A stretch of DNA of 64,000 nt, from assembly GCF_013377015.1 (NCBI RefSeq), contig NZ_JACABA010000002.1, forward strand, positions 897,691 through 961,690. Reading direction: 5' to 3'. How positions within the stretch are numbered: position 1 is the first letter of the stretch; every line of letters begins with the position of its first letter. This DNA is from Rhodopseudomonas sp. (GTDB lineage: Bacteria > Pseudomonadota > Alphaproteobacteria > Rhizobiales > Xanthobacteraceae). The notes beneath the pieces were generated by a model that did not search any database, was not told where the DNA came from, and saw only the letters and a program-made list of their open reading frames with translations. Below are positions 40,288 through 50,040 of this stretch, one piece after another. Position numbers and translations under genes: made by a program.

Positions 40288-41127
40288 GGCGCGCAGCGCC
40301 TGTTGCGGATCCTCGTCCATGCCTTTGATCCTGAGCATCCAAGACGCCAATCGGGCGGCCCGCAGCGATGCTCGCGTGTAGTCCGCGGTGCCGAGCGCAA
40401 TCCTGATAGACCCAGACCGGTAAACGGTCCTTAGACAGGCGGGGGTACGGATCGCGAAAATGTAGCGACCTTCGCGACGGGAGATGAAGGCGGAACGTGC
40501 CAATTTTGGCCCCTGCGGTGTGAACGATCCATGTGACACACGACACAGATCGCCAGCCGCCCAAGGCGCCTATCATTGATTTTGTTGAGAAATTTCCGAA
40601 GTTGGTTTCCGGAATGATCTGGTAGCGGGAGAGCGCTACCGCTTTTCCCCACATCACCCAAATCTGCGATATTTTCTCCGACCGTTTGCTTGACCTTGGC
40701 GTGTAGGTTCAAATCCAGGACCTGCAACCATCTCAAATTGCTCCTTGAGACAGCTGCCTAAACAGAACCTTCGGGGGCGCAGATCCCGTATTCAGATTGG
40801 AAGTCTCCTGATTTTCTGAATATTTTCAACAGTTGTTCCAACATTTCGCAACCTTCCGCGCGATGGTGTGTTTCGGTGTGCAATTTTAATTTTGACCCCT
40901 TAGCCGGGGATCAGCGTCCAAAATTGCCTCCCTGCCATTCCGACGCCTGCTTTCTTGTCAGATTAAACCAATTATTTCATTTACTTAGCTCCGAAAATCC
41001 TCTCATTGCGGCGAAAGCTATTCCCGGCCAACGAGCAATGGATGCAGCTAGGGGGAGTGATCCTGATTTGGTCGCCGCTGCCGCTTGCACTATAGCTGCG
41101 CCCGAAACACGAAAGCTCGAGGGCGCC
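40288..41127. other. Decayed zone and kup leader
   Basis: About 840 bp without a convincing gene, more AT-rich than its surroundings (CAATTTTAATTTTGACCCC, 40880-40898). It contains the hairpin at 40621-40640. The last 150 bp before kup form an open frame but show no protein-like features. The kup promoter must lie here; no specific potassium-responsive element was recognised. Confidence 0.4.
40621..40646 (+). terminator. Hairpin with short T-run
   Basis: GGTAGCG / CGCTACC, a perfect 7-bp stem with GGAGAG loop, followed by GCTTTT. It resembles a weak intrinsic terminator for leftover transcription from the decayed zone. Confidence 0.35.
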
Positions 41128-43032
41128 ATGAGCGAAACGATTTCCGAACCAACCGCATCCACGACGCCTCATCGTCCGAGCTCGTTCTGGACGCTTGCGA
41201 TTGGTTCAATCGGAGTCGTCTACGGCGACATCGGCACAAGTCCACTCTATGCGCTGAAAGAGAGTTTGACCGCTGCATCGGCAGGTGGAGCGTTGACGCA
41301 CGAAATGATCTTCGGCGTCATGTCATTGATGCTGTGGACACTTGTCATCATCGTCACACTGAAATACGTCTTGTTGATCATGCGCGCAGACAACCACGGC
41401 GAAGGCGGCACCTTGACGCTGATGGCGTTGCTTCAGGGCGTCATGCACCGGCGATTTGCCACGATCGCGCTGCTCGGCATGGCCGGCGCCGCGCTGTTCT
41501 ACGGCGATGCGATCATCACCCCGGCGATTTCCGTTCTGTCCGCGGTCGAAGGCCTGAAGCTCGTGGCGCCGGGCTTCGACCCGTATATCCTGCCGCTGAG
41601 CATGGTGATCCTGGTCGGACTGTTCGTGGTGCAAAGCTGGGGCACGGCTGCCGTCGCGGCGTGGTTCGGACCGCTGATGCTGATCTGGTTCGTACTGATG
41701 GGGGGCGCCGGCGCTGCGAACCTGCTCGGCGACCTCAGTATTCTCTACGCGATCAATCCGCTCTACGGCATCGACTTTCTGCTTCACCACGGTCACGCGG
41801 GCCTGCTCGCGCTCGGCGCCGTCTTCCTGACTGTCACGGGCGCCGAAGCACTCTATGCGGATATGGGACATTTCGGGAGGAAGCCCATCCAGTTCGCCTG
41901 GCTCGTCCTGGTCTTCCCGTCGCTGATGCTCTGCTATCTCGGACAAGGCGCCATGCTTCTGGCTCACCCCGAGAAGCTCGAAAACCCTTTCTTCCTGCTG
42001 TTTCCGGAATGGGCGCTGCTGCCGATGGTCTTGATCGCAACCGGCGCGACCATCATCGCCAGCCAGGCGGTGATCTCGGGTGCCTATTCCCTGACGCAGC
42101 AGGCCATTCAGCTCGGACTTCTGCCGCGCATGGAAATCCGCCGGACCTCGGAAACCGAGAAGGGCCAGATCTATATTCCGCGCGCTAACTGGCTGCTGCT
42201 GATTGCAGTGCTGTACCTGGTGTTCGCCTTCAAATCATCCAGTGCGCTGGCGTCCGCCTACGGCATCGCGGTCACTGGAACGATGGTGCTGACTAGCATC
42301 ATGGCATTCTTCGTGATGCGCAAATGCTGGCACTGGTCGGTCCTCACCGCGACGCTGGTGATTGTTCCCTTTTTGATTGTCGAACTGATTTTCCTGGCGG
42401 CCAATCTGCTCAAAATCGTCGAGGGCGGATGGATTCCGTTGATGATCGGCGCCTTCCTGATGGTCGTCATGGTGACGTGGCGGCGCGGTACAAAGTTAGT
42501 CGCAAAGAAAACCGTTCGCGACGAAATCGATCTCAACGAGTTTATCAAGACGATCTCGGCGTCGTCCTCGATCACCCGCGTGCGGGGAACGGCTGTGTTC
42601 CTTACCGGCAATCCGAATTCCACGCCGACCGCGCTGATGCATAATCTCAAGCACAACAAGGTTCTGCACGACAAGAACATCATTCTGAGGGTGGCTACCG
42701 AAGACGTCCCGCGTGTTGCCGAATCAGAGCGGGCCACCTTCGAAAACGTCACCGACAGCTTCGCCAAGATCACGCTGCGCTTCGGCTACATGGAAACCCC
42801 GAACGTTCCCAAGGCGCTTGCGGCCTGCCGGCCGATGGGCTTGGCGTTCGACATCATGAGCACGTCGTTTTTTCTGTCGCGCCGAGTGGTCCGGTCGGCG
42901 GCCGAGTCGGAAATGCCGCGCTGGCAGAACCTGCTCTTCATCAACATGGCCAAATGGTCCGACGATGCGAGCCTTTACTTCCGAATTCCGACCGGCCGCG
43001 CGGTCGAAGTGGGTATGCAAATCAACGTTTGA
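41128..43032 (+). CDS. kup: Kup-family potassium uptake protein
   Basis: 634 aa membrane K+/H+ symporter. The N-terminal signature LAIGSIGVVYGDIGTSPLYA is textbook Kup, followed by about twelve helices (for example ALFYGDAIITPAISVLSAVE, GAEALYADMGHFGRKPIQFA) and a cytoplasmic C-terminal domain of about 160 residues (SSSITRVRGTAVFLTGNPNS). The frame is open from 40876, but the ATG at 41128 (MSETISEPT), with GAGGG upstream, fits the family length. It gives the block a second, constitutive-type potassium importer beside Kdp. Confidence 0.95.
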   Translation: MSETISEPTASTTPHRPSSFWTLAIGSIGVVYGDIGTSPLYALKESLTAASAGGALTHEMIFGVMSLMLWTLVIIVTLKYVLLIMRADNHGEGGTLTLMALLQGVMHRRFATIALLGMAGAALFYGDAIITPAISVLSAVEGLKLVAPGFDPYILPLSMVILVGLFVVQSWGTAAVAAWFGPLMLIWFVLMGGAGAANLLGDLSILYAINPLYGIDFLLHHGHAGLLALGAVFLTVTGAEALYADMGHFGRKPIQFAWLVLVFPSLMLCYLGQGAMLLAHPEKLENPFFLLFPEWALLPMVLIATGATIIASQAVISGAYSLTQQAIQLGLLPRMEIRRTSETEKGQIYIPRANWLLLIAVLYLVFAFKSSSALASAYGIAVTGTMVLTSIMAFFVMRKCWHWSVLTATLVIVPFLIVELIFLAANLLKIVEGGWIPLMIGAFLMVVMVTWRRGTKLVAKKTVRDEIDLNEFIKTISASSSITRVRGTAVFLTGNPNSTPTALMHNLKHNKVLHDKNIILRVATEDVPRVAESERATFENVTDSFAKITLRFGYMETPNVPKALAACRPMGLAFDIMSTSFFLSRRVVRSAAESEMPRWQNLLFINMAKWSDDASLYFRIPTGRAVEVGMQINV

Positions 43033-43096
43033 ATGGCCCGCGATGAGGATCGTACCGGCTCTCGCTTGTCTCGCGTAGGATGCCTCGCTCTATCCG

Positions 43097-43131
43097 CCGA
43101 GCCGGGGGGCACGCTCCCCAACCGGTCTCGG
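43097..43131. terminator. Strong hairpin between convergent kup and 43152 genes
   Basis: CCGAGCCGGGGGG and CCCCAACCGGTCTCGG pair in a long GC-rich stem around CACGCT. There is no U-tract, so it may be a Rho-dependent or bidirectional stop between the two convergent genes. Confidence 0.4.
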
Positions 43132-43151
43132 AATTGGCTGATAGTTAGAGG

Positions 43152-43877
43152 TCAGTTCTGCCGGGTGATCTTCAATTCCGAATAAACCACCTTGCCATCG
43201 ACGGCACCGAGTGCGTTCTGCATCGCCCCATCAAGTTCGAGATCCAGCCACTGAGCTGGCTGGATAATTGCACGCTCGTCGCCGGGGTGACTTTTTCCCT
43301 GGGCGATCGCAGTGCCGTTCCGCAATTGCCCCAGGACCTCCGTTCTGATGGAATCAGCGCGAGCTTCCAGTTCGGCCTTCGCAACCGAATCTCTGATGGA
43401 CAGGGTCGCGATCAAATCGCGCTGCCGGCCGAGTGCTGGCGACGTCAGCATTTCGGCTGCGGGCGTTTTCTGGACCAGATCATAGAACAGTGCCTCGGCT
43501 CGAAGTCGCTTCTGATGAATGGCTTCGGATCCTTGCGACGCCCGCGCCAACTGCCGCAGCGTCCGCCGCTTTGCGAACGGCTCCGAAACGCGCGCAAATG
43601 CCGTCCAGCGATCAGCAGGGTTGGTATCGAGCCGCAGTTTACCGGTCCCAGCGTTGCCCCTTTTCAATCTGATCCGGCCGTATCGCACGTCCGACATCAT
43701 CCCGGCTGCCGCCAGCGTGACGCCGAGGCTCGCGAATGCGAGCCATGAGGGGATCAGTTGGAGCCATAGGACGGCCGCCGAAAGCGCCGCCGCCAGCACC
43801 GATAGCAATTGAGCAGTGGAAGGGCGCCGCAGACGACTCGGTTCCGCCAGGCGCGTGGATTGGACGCTAGTGGGCAA
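43152..43877 (-). CDS. Hypothetical protein with two N-terminal membrane helices
   Basis: 241 aa, not recognised. Helices near residues 23-41 (QLLSVLAAALSAAVLWLQ) and 44-62 (SWLAFASLGVTLAAAGMM) are followed by a charged, mainly helical cytoplasmic or periplasmic part (AKRRTLRQLARASQGSEAIH) and a C-terminal beta-like tail (QWLDLELDGAMQNALGAVDG). The only start giving both helices is the TTG at 43877, which overlaps the end of the preceding gene by 11 bp, so the pair is probably translated together. Confidence 0.6.
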   Translation of the reverse strand: MPTSVQSTRLAEPSRLRRPSTAQLLSVLAAALSAAVLWLQLIPSWLAFASLGVTLAAAGMMSDVRYGRIRLKRGNAGTGKLRLDTNPADRWTAFARVSEPFAKRRTLRQLARASQGSEAIHQKRLRAEALFYDLVQKTPAAEMLTSPALGRQRDLIATLSIRDSVAKAELEARADSIRTEVLGQLRNGTAIAQGKSHPGDERAIIQPAQWLDLELDGAMQNALGAVDGKVVYSELKITRQN

Positions 43878-44358
43878 GCTTCACCACAGGACTGCGCTTC
43901 GATCGAATTCGATTGACCCGTGGCGAGCCCGGCATTGGCTGGCTGCGCTCGGGTCGAGCGAAAATGGCGCTCAACAAGGAGCCGAATCTTCGCAGCACTG
44001 AAACGGGAGAATTCCCCGCATTGCCGGCGTCCAACGCAATCGGGAACTGATCCAGTAAAATGGCCGGCGGCTCGTCGCCGCCCAATTTGCGGGCGAACCG
44101 CAATGCCGACGCGCGGAAGAGAAACACGCCCCCACGGCGGCCCACCGCGTCACGAACCACCCAAAGGCCATCGCTATTTCGACCGAGAAAGACCACCGGA
44201 ATCGATGCACTCAGAATGCTCGGGTCGGGCCGGCGAAGGCACCCGTTCTCAATCAACCGGCGCTGCCGGTGACGACGATGCCAAAACAGGTCGTCGGCCT
44301 CAATGCGATTCCCAATACCTTCGACAGCACGCGTGGTAGATTTTAACCAGCTGAACAT
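43867..44358 (-). CDS. Hypothetical protein with a G-x-W-V-x-R/GG-x-F domain
   Basis: 163 aa, cytoplasmic. Residues ~55-105 read VVFLGRNSDGLWVVRDAVGR then RGGVFLFRASALRFARKLGG and match, residue pattern for residue pattern, the small protein at 56125-56403 in the same window (IGKNDRGRWVAREQNG, FGGLFVSRAAAVKFALFENG). The flanks are Arg-rich and Pro-rich. Function unknown; a small alpha/beta fold is likely. The ATG at 44358 (MFSWLKSTTRAV) is preferred to the open frame from 44424. Confidence 0.6.
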   Translation of the reverse strand: MFSWLKSTTRAVEGIGNRIEADDLFWHRRHRQRRLIENGCLRRPDPSILSASIPVVFLGRNSDGLWVVRDAVGRRGGVFLFRASALRFARKLGGDEPPAILLDQFPIALDAGNAGNSPVSVLRRFGSLLSAIFARPERSQPMPGSPRVNRIRSKRSPVVKLAH

Positions 44359-44689
44359 GGCCTGGACAATCCTAGACTCAATCCACCGGAGATCCGACTC
44401 GAAGGCCCGCCACTGAGCACACACGAAAACGATTCACCAGATCCGCAGCCATTATGGATTCCACGACCATATGATTTCGAGGGGGCTGAGAGAGCGACGA
44501 TATATAAAAATAATAAGCAAAACGCCCTCTTCAGCCTCCTAGGACCCAATAGGCGGGAAGATCTGCGGGCATCCTAACCCATCAGGCGGCCATCGAAGGT
44601 CCAGGCCCGATCGGAAACATGCAGGCGTTGCCCGGAAGAACTCTTGAGGGAACAACAGAAGGCTGCCTGTCAATGATTAGCTGTTTTCA
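44359..44689. other. Intergenic stretch, nothing recognised
   Basis: About 330 bp between two minus-strand genes. It contains a very AT-rich patch (ATATATAAAAATAATAAGC at 44499-44517), unusual for this chromosome and a possible promoter for the 44358 gene. No gene or terminator recognised. Confidence 0.3.
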
Positions 44690-45979
44690 TCATTGAGCCA
44701 GCTGGCGCTGCAATAGAATCATGTCGATCCGCCGTCCATCGGTATCGACTACCTCAAATCGCCAGCCGTTCCAGGTGAAATGGTCTCCCGGTCTTGGCAG
44801 TTCGTGCAGTTGCGACAAAACGAAGCCGGCCAGACTCACGTAATCGCCAGACTGCGCGTCGCTGATCCCGATCAACTGCATCACCTCGGCGAAGGGAATG
44901 AAGGCGTCGAGCAGGAATGATCCATCTTCACGTTGCGTAATTCTTGGCTTTGTCGGCGAGTCGATCTTGGGCAAATCACCGGCGACCGCCTCCAACAAAT
45001 CGGTCCGGGTGACGATGCCCTGAAGGGCTCCGAACTCATCCACCACGATGGCGGTGTGAACCGGCGTTTTTCGGAACAGATCGAGCGTTCGCAAGATGGG
45101 CGTCGACTCATGGACGATCAGAGGAGGCCGTGTTACTTCCTTCACATCCAGCGATCTTCCATCCAATAGATGGTCGGCGAGATCCTGTTTTCTTACAATG
45201 CCGACCACCTCATCGATCGATCCGCGGCAAACCAGCAGTTGAGCATGCGGACAGCAACGGATCCGGCTGATGATTTGTTCCTGGCTGACATTGACGTCAA
45301 CCCATTGCACATGCGGACGAGGGGTCATGATCGCTCGCACCGGGCTATCGGCCAGGTCGAGCACGCCCTCAATCATGTCGCGCTCGACCGCGTGGATGAC
45401 GCCCAATCGCGCGCCTTCGGCCACGAGGTAGTGGATATCATCCTCGGTTACGGGGCGCTTCAGTTGTGGGCGTAAGCGGAGCAGACGAAGAATAACACGG
45501 GTCGATGCGTTAAGCAGCCAGACCACCGGCGCGGCGGTCCTCGCCACCACCGCGAGCGGCCGCGCGACCAGTATCGCGATCGGCTCCGGATTGCTCAGCG
45601 CGATGTATTTTGGCGCGAGTTCTCCAACAATGAGCGCGGTGTAGGTTACGCCGATCGTCATGATGGCGATAGCCAGTGGTTTGCCATAGTCATGCAGCAC
45701 GGGAACCGCCAACAACGCTTCCTCAAGTCGCTCGGCGAGTGTCGCACCACTGAAGATTCCGGCGAGCGTCGCGCTTGTGGTGAAGCCGATTTGAACCGCG
45801 GCCAACATCCGCGCTGGATCGTCGGCAAGCGCGATGGCCACCAGCGCTCCCGGCTGCCCCTCTTTCGCCAGGCGCTCCAGGTGAGCACGGCGCGAGGACA
45901 CAATGGCAAGCTCGGCCATCGCGAAGAATCCATTCAGCACGAACAGCGCGAAAACGACAATGACTTCGAGGATCAACAT
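44690..45979 (-). CDS. Hemolysin-like CNNM/CBS-domain transporter (TlyC/CorC family)
   Basis: 429 aa. DUF21/CNNM membrane domain at residues 1-190 (LNGFFAMAELAIVSSRRAHL, IVGELAPKYIALSNPEPIA), paired CBS domains at ~210-335 (DSPVRAIMTPRPHVQWVDV, TAIVVDEFGALQGIVTRTDL), and a C-terminal CorC/HlyC domain (YVSLAGFVLSQLHELPRPGD). Family members export or regulate Mg2+/Co2+; haemolysin is a historical name. It is the gene after the PtsN-like gene on the same strand (104 bp gap) in the potassium block, consistent with a role in cation balance. Confidence 0.88.
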   Translation of the reverse strand: MLILEVIVVFALFVLNGFFAMAELAIVSSRRAHLERLAKEGQPGALVAIALADDPARMLAAVQIGFTTSATLAGIFSGATLAERLEEALLAVPVLHDYGKPLAIAIMTIGVTYTALIVGELAPKYIALSNPEPIAILVARPLAVVARTAAPVVWLLNASTRVILRLLRLRPQLKRPVTEDDIHYLVAEGARLGVIHAVERDMIEGVLDLADSPVRAIMTPRPHVQWVDVNVSQEQIISRIRCCPHAQLLVCRGSIDEVVGIVRKQDLADHLLDGRSLDVKEVTRPPLIVHESTPILRTLDLFRKTPVHTAIVVDEFGALQGIVTRTDLLEAVAGDLPKIDSPTKPRITQREDGSFLLDAFIPFAEVMQLIGISDAQSGDYVSLAGFVLSQLHELPRPGDHFTWNGWRFEVVDTDGRRIDMILLQRQLAQ

Positions 45980-46083
45980 CTTTGACGATCTATCGACCCA
46001 TCGGCGTTGTCCCCGACAGAAAACCCATCTTGGCCCATGGCGAACCCGCTGAAGAGAACCGGATGAGCGCGCTCTGTGGCCAC

Positions 46084-46524
46084 TTAGGCAAGTGCAGCGA
46101 AAAGCTCGGATGCATCTTTCGCACGGCGCATCCGACTCAGAGTTTCAGACGATCTGAGGGTACGAGCCACCAATGCCAGCGCACCAAGCTGTCTATTTTC
46201 GGCGCTCGCCGGCAACAAGAGCACGAATACGATGTCCACGGCTTCGCCGTCGATCGCATCAAACTCGATGGGCTGCCTCAGTCTTGCCAACAGCCCATAT
46301 GGTCGTTGCAGATCGGGCAGCCGCGCATGCGGAATGGCCACGCCGCGTCCTATTCCGGTCGAACCGAGCTCTTCTCGCTTGAGCAGATAGGGCACCACTT
46401 TTTCGGCATCGAGACCGAGGCTCAGCGCCGACCTATTCGCCAGATCCTGCAATAACTGGAGCTTGTTTCCGGCTCGAAGATCGAGCAGGACATCGGCCGG
46501 CGACAGCAAGTTCGAAATGTTCAT
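46084..46524 (-). CDS. PtsN-like EIIA protein (nitrogen-PTS type)
   Basis: 146 aa, a PTS EIIA type-2 (fructose/Ntr) domain. The phosphorylatable His66 lies in GSTGIGRGVAIPHARLPDLQ, the classical EIIA-Ntr motif; FDAIDGEAVDIVFVLLLPAS is the second conserved block. No EIIB or EIIC partner is near, as for regulatory EIIA-Ntr. It begins 37 bp after kdpE and is probably co-transcribed with it. In E. coli, PtsN binds KdpD and TrkA, so a dedicated copy beside kdpDE is likely a potassium-signalling component. ATG at 46524 chosen; the frame extends to 46695. Confidence 0.85.
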   Translation of the reverse strand: MNISNLLSPADVLLDLRAGNKLQLLQDLANRSALSLGLDAEKVVPYLLKREELGSTGIGRGVAIPHARLPDLQRPYGLLARLRQPIEFDAIDGEAVDIVFVLLLPASAENRQLGALALVARTLRSSETLSRMRRAKDASELFAALA

Positions 46525-46561
46525 GACAGGTCCAGCAAGTTGCGTTGTCGAAATCATGGGG

Positions 46562-47284
46562 TTAGATCTCAGACGGGAGGGCAGATCGGACAACTTCATC
46601 CGGCGCGCGCAGCCGGTACCCGATGCCGGTTTCGGTGAGGACAAATTGCGGGCGTTCCGGGTCGACTTCGATCTTCTGTCGAAGTTGCCGGACATAGACC
46701 CGAAGATACTGCGCGTCGGTCGAGGGGTCCCACAGCTCCCCGAGCAGGAATTTGTGCGTCAATACCTTGCCGGCATGCTGCACCAGGATCCTGAGCAATT
46801 CGTATTCCTTCGGCGACAACCTGACATCCTTGTCACCGACCTTGACGACGCGCCGAACCAGATCCACCGACAGTTCTCCAGACCGAAAGATCGGCCGCTC
46901 GCCATGAACCTGCAACTGATGCCGGAGCGCCGCGCGCATGCGCGCCAATAGTTCGTCCATCCCGAACGGCTTGGTCAAGTAGTCGTCAGCGCCAAGATCC
47001 AGCGCCTGCACCTTGCCGGCCTCGTCGCCGCGGCTCGATAGAATGACGATCGGAACGCTGTCGTTTCGAGCTCGGATCATGCGCAGCAGATCATGGCCTT
47101 GAATGTCGGGCAGTCCAAGATCAAGAATGATTAGCGCGGGATCCTGTTTCAGAAGATCCAGCGCGATCTTGCCATTTGATGCTTCCAGCACGTCGTACCC
47201 TTGCGTGCCCAACCCCATCCGAAGGAGCTTCCGAATCGGCGGTTCATCATCAACGATCATGATCTTGAGCGGGATGCTACTCAT
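46562..47284 (-). CDS. kdpE: Kdp operon response regulator
   Basis: 240 aa OmpR/PhoB-type regulator. Receiver with MIVDDEPPIRKLLRMGL, phospho-Asp55 in LIILDLGLPDIQGHDLL and Lys in YLTKPFGMDELLARMRA; winged-helix DNA-binding domain with LSPKEYELLRILVQHAGKVL and YLRVYVRQLRQKIE. Partner of KdpD: its ATG overlaps the kdpD stop in ATGA. Confidence 0.94.
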   Translation of the reverse strand: MSSIPLKIMIVDDEPPIRKLLRMGLGTQGYDVLEASNGKIALDLLKQDPALIILDLGLPDIQGHDLLRMIRARNDSVPIVILSSRGDEAGKVQALDLGADDYLTKPFGMDELLARMRAALRHQLQVHGERPIFRSGELSVDLVRRVVKVGDKDVRLSPKEYELLRILVQHAGKVLTHKFLLGELWDPSTDAQYLRVYVRQLRQKIEVDPERPQFVLTETGIGYRLRAPDEVVRSALPSEI

Positions 47285-50004
47285 GCAGCCGTATCCAATG
47301 ACCGCGTCGAGATCGGAACCGGCAACGCGATTGTCATCACGGCCCCGCTACGATCGGTGCGATTGGCCGCCGCGATCGTGCCATGCAGTGACTCGACGAA
47401 CCCTCGCGCGATGGCGAGGCCGAGACCAGTGCCAGCGCGAACATGATCACCTTTCTGGGCGCGATAGAACTTGTCGAACACGCTGTCGAGATCATCGACC
47501 GGGATACCCTCGCCTTCATCCAGTATTTGCAGCATCACGTGCCGATCCGCTCGCCAGGCCTTGAGGCCAATCGTGGTCTGTTCGGGCGCATATTTCGCGG
47601 CATTGTCCAGCAGGTTGAACAGTACCTGCTCGAACAGCACAGCATCAAGTTCCAGCATTGGCAGTTCGGGCGCAATGTCGAGCTCAACGCGATGATGCGA
47701 CAAAATCTTGCCAGCGCGCCGAAGAGCGCTTCCAATGACCTCCCCGAGATCGTGAGGAGCGGTGTTGGGCACGATGGCGCCGGATTCCAACCTCGTCATG
47801 TCCAGCAGATTGGCGATGAACCGGTTCAGGCGCTCGGATTCATCGATGATCGTCGTCAGCAGGTCCAATCGTTCGGCGTCGGATAGTTTCGGCGACAATG
47901 CCCGCAACGTGCTGGCGGCGCCCAGAACCGACGACAGCGGAGTCTTCAGATCGTGAGAGATCGAGGTCAACAAGGCCGACCGCAACCTGTCGGTTTCGAC
48001 GGTGCGCTTGACCCTGTCCATGTCTTCGACAAGGCCTACCCGTTCGATCGCCAGCGCCCCCTGATCCATCAACGCATCCAGCAGCCGGCGCTGATCCGGG
48101 GTCAGCAGTGGCCCTGTCTTGTCGTTGTCGATGCCGATCACGCCGATCGGCCCGCGACCCGTGCGCATCGGCAGGAACAGACGCTTTCCGCCCGGCAGGG
48201 TGTCGGAGCCGCGGCCGGCCGGCCGATCATTGGCCCACGCCCAGTTTGCCGCGGCGATGTCGGCGAGGTCGAGCTCGTCCTCTGGCGGATATCCGGCCTT
48301 GACCGCAATGGTGCCTTCCTCAGGCAGAAGCAGAACGACACGCACCTTGAGCATTAGCGCGGCCTGATAGGCAGTTGCCCAGAGCACGTCATCCATTGTA
48401 GCCGTGCCGGCCAGCTTCCTGCTGAAGGAGTAGAGCGACTCGGTGGTTCTCACTCGCTCGGCCGCTGCGGTCGCCTGCCCCCGGACACGCGCCGCTACGT
48501 TGGAGATCAGGAATGCGATCAACATGAAGAAGAAGAACGCCGCAATGTTGGTCGGATCGGCAATGGTGAAGGTGTAGATTGGTGGGAGGAAGAAGAAATT
48601 GTAGCAGAGCGACGCCGCCACACTTGCAAATATCGACGGCCACAGACCGTAGCGAACCGCGACGCCCACGACGGCGGTCAGGAACACCAGGTCGACGTTT
48701 TCGATGCCAAAGAACGGTTGGATCAGCTCGGCTATCCCCAAGCCTATGGCGGCAAATAGAAGCGCCATCAGATAGGGCACCGGATCGAGCGACTTGGACC
48801 GCTCGGCGGTACGGACGTCCCTGACTGGCACTGGGGCCGACTCCAAGTCGTCGCCAGCGATGACATGGATGCTGATATTGCCAGCGTGGCGGACGAGGTC
48901 GTGGACGAGGGAACCTCTCAGCAATTCGAACAACCAGGACCGTCTCGCCTTCCCGGTGACAATCTGGGTGATATTGTTTGAACGTGCGAAGGTCAGGATG
49001 TCATCGGCAATTCGACGTTGTGTGCCCGGAAAGATTAGCGCCTCACCGCCAAGAGTTTCGGCGAGCCGCAGCGTATTGGCCAGACGGTCTCGTTCCTCCT
49101 CGGTCAATTGAAGGCTGCGATGCGTCTCGATCGAAATCGCGGTCCACTGCGCGCGCAGCCTGTCGGCCAACCGCTTGGTGTAGCGAACGAGACCCGCAGA
49201 ACGCAGATCCTCGCTGATACAGACCAGTATTCTTTCACCCGCGGCCCATGGACCTGAGATGGCATTGGCCTGCATGTGCGTGAGCAACTGCTCATCGACG
49301 CGTTCCGCGGTGCGCCGCAATGCCAGTTCTCGGAGCGCCGTCAGGTTGCCGGGAGAAAAATAATGATCCAGTGCGCGTTCGGCCTGGGCCGGAACGTAAA
49401 CCTTGCCTTCCCTCAGTCGCTGGATCAGATCGTCAGGCGTCAGATCGACGAGTTCGATCGCATCCGCGCGATCGAACACCGAGTCCGGCACGGTCTCCCT
49501 TACCCGGACATGAGTGATCTGGGCGACGACATCGTTGAGACTTTCGATGTGCTGGATGTTGACGGCGGTGTAGACGTCGATGCCGTGGCTCAGCAACTCT
49601 TCGACGTCGAGATAGCGTTTCGGATGACGGCTTCCCGGCGCATTGGTATGGGCGAGTTCATCAACCAGCGCAATTTTCGGGTGACGCGCGATTAGCGCGT
49701 CGAGATCCATCTCGTCGATCGTCTGGTCGCGGTATTCAAACCGTCTGCGTGGGACGACTTCAAGTCCATCGACAAGCGCCTGGGTTTCCAGTCGTCCATG
49801 TGTCTCGACCACGCCGACGACAACATCGATACCGGCCTTCACCTTTGCTCGCGCATTCTTGAGCATGGCATAGGTCTTGCCGACGCCAGGAGCGGCGCCC
49901 ACGAAGATCTTCAGGCGGCCGGACTGACTTTCCTCTCGCCGGGCGGCCTCAAGCAAGGCTTCCGGCGAGGGTCGTTGATCGGGGGCTCGGGCATTTGTCG
50001 CCAT
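47281..50004 (-). CDS. kdpD: Kdp sensor histidine kinase
   Basis: 907 aa, full length. N-terminal KdpD domain with Walker A GAAPGVGKT (residues 36-44) and ALVDELAHTNAPGSRHPKRY; a USP-like domain (ERILVCISEDLRSAGLVRYT); four helices of the DUF4118 sensor (~400-500); a GAF-like region; then HisKA with phospho-His684 in TSISHDLKTPLSSVLGAAS, and HATPase (LFNLLDNAAKYAPEQT, ILDEGEGIPVDDLD, GTGLGLAIARGFVE). It senses low K+/osmotic stress and phosphorylates KdpE. Same-strand gap to kdpC is 36 bp. Confidence 0.95.
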   Translation of the reverse strand: MATNARAPDQRPSPEALLEAARREESQSGRLKIFVGAAPGVGKTYAMLKNARAKVKAGIDVVVGVVETHGRLETQALVDGLEVVPRRRFEYRDQTIDEMDLDALIARHPKIALVDELAHTNAPGSRHPKRYLDVEELLSHGIDVYTAVNIQHIESLNDVVAQITHVRVRETVPDSVFDRADAIELVDLTPDDLIQRLREGKVYVPAQAERALDHYFSPGNLTALRELALRRTAERVDEQLLTHMQANAISGPWAAGERILVCISEDLRSAGLVRYTKRLADRLRAQWTAISIETHRSLQLTEEERDRLANTLRLAETLGGEALIFPGTQRRIADDILTFARSNNITQIVTGKARRSWLFELLRGSLVHDLVRHAGNISIHVIAGDDLESAPVPVRDVRTAERSKSLDPVPYLMALLFAAIGLGIAELIQPFFGIENVDLVFLTAVVGVAVRYGLWPSIFASVAASLCYNFFFLPPIYTFTIADPTNIAAFFFFMLIAFLISNVAARVRGQATAAAERVRTTESLYSFSRKLAGTATMDDVLWATAYQAALMLKVRVVLLLPEEGTIAVKAGYPPEDELDLADIAAANWAWANDRPAGRGSDTLPGGKRLFLPMRTGRGPIGVIGIDNDKTGPLLTPDQRRLLDALMDQGALAIERVGLVEDMDRVKRTVETDRLRSALLTSISHDLKTPLSSVLGAASTLRALSPKLSDAERLDLLTTIIDESERLNRFIANLLDMTRLESGAIVPNTAPHDLGEVIGSALRRAGKILSHHRVELDIAPELPMLELDAVLFEQVLFNLLDNAAKYAPEQTTIGLKAWRADRHVMLQILDEGEGIPVDDLDSVFDKFYRAQKGDHVRAGTGLGLAIARGFVESLHGTIAAANRTDRSGAVMTIALPVPISTRSLDTAA

Positions 50005-50040
50005 TGGGATCGACTCGGATTTGCTCCAGCCTGCTGGTCG

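Noticed and set aside
40490-40900. CCAATTTTGGCCCC and CAATTTTAATTTTGACCCC as possible insertion-sequence ends
   Set aside because: They faintly recall IS21-family termini, but no transposase remnant, target duplication or proper inverted repeat was found between them.
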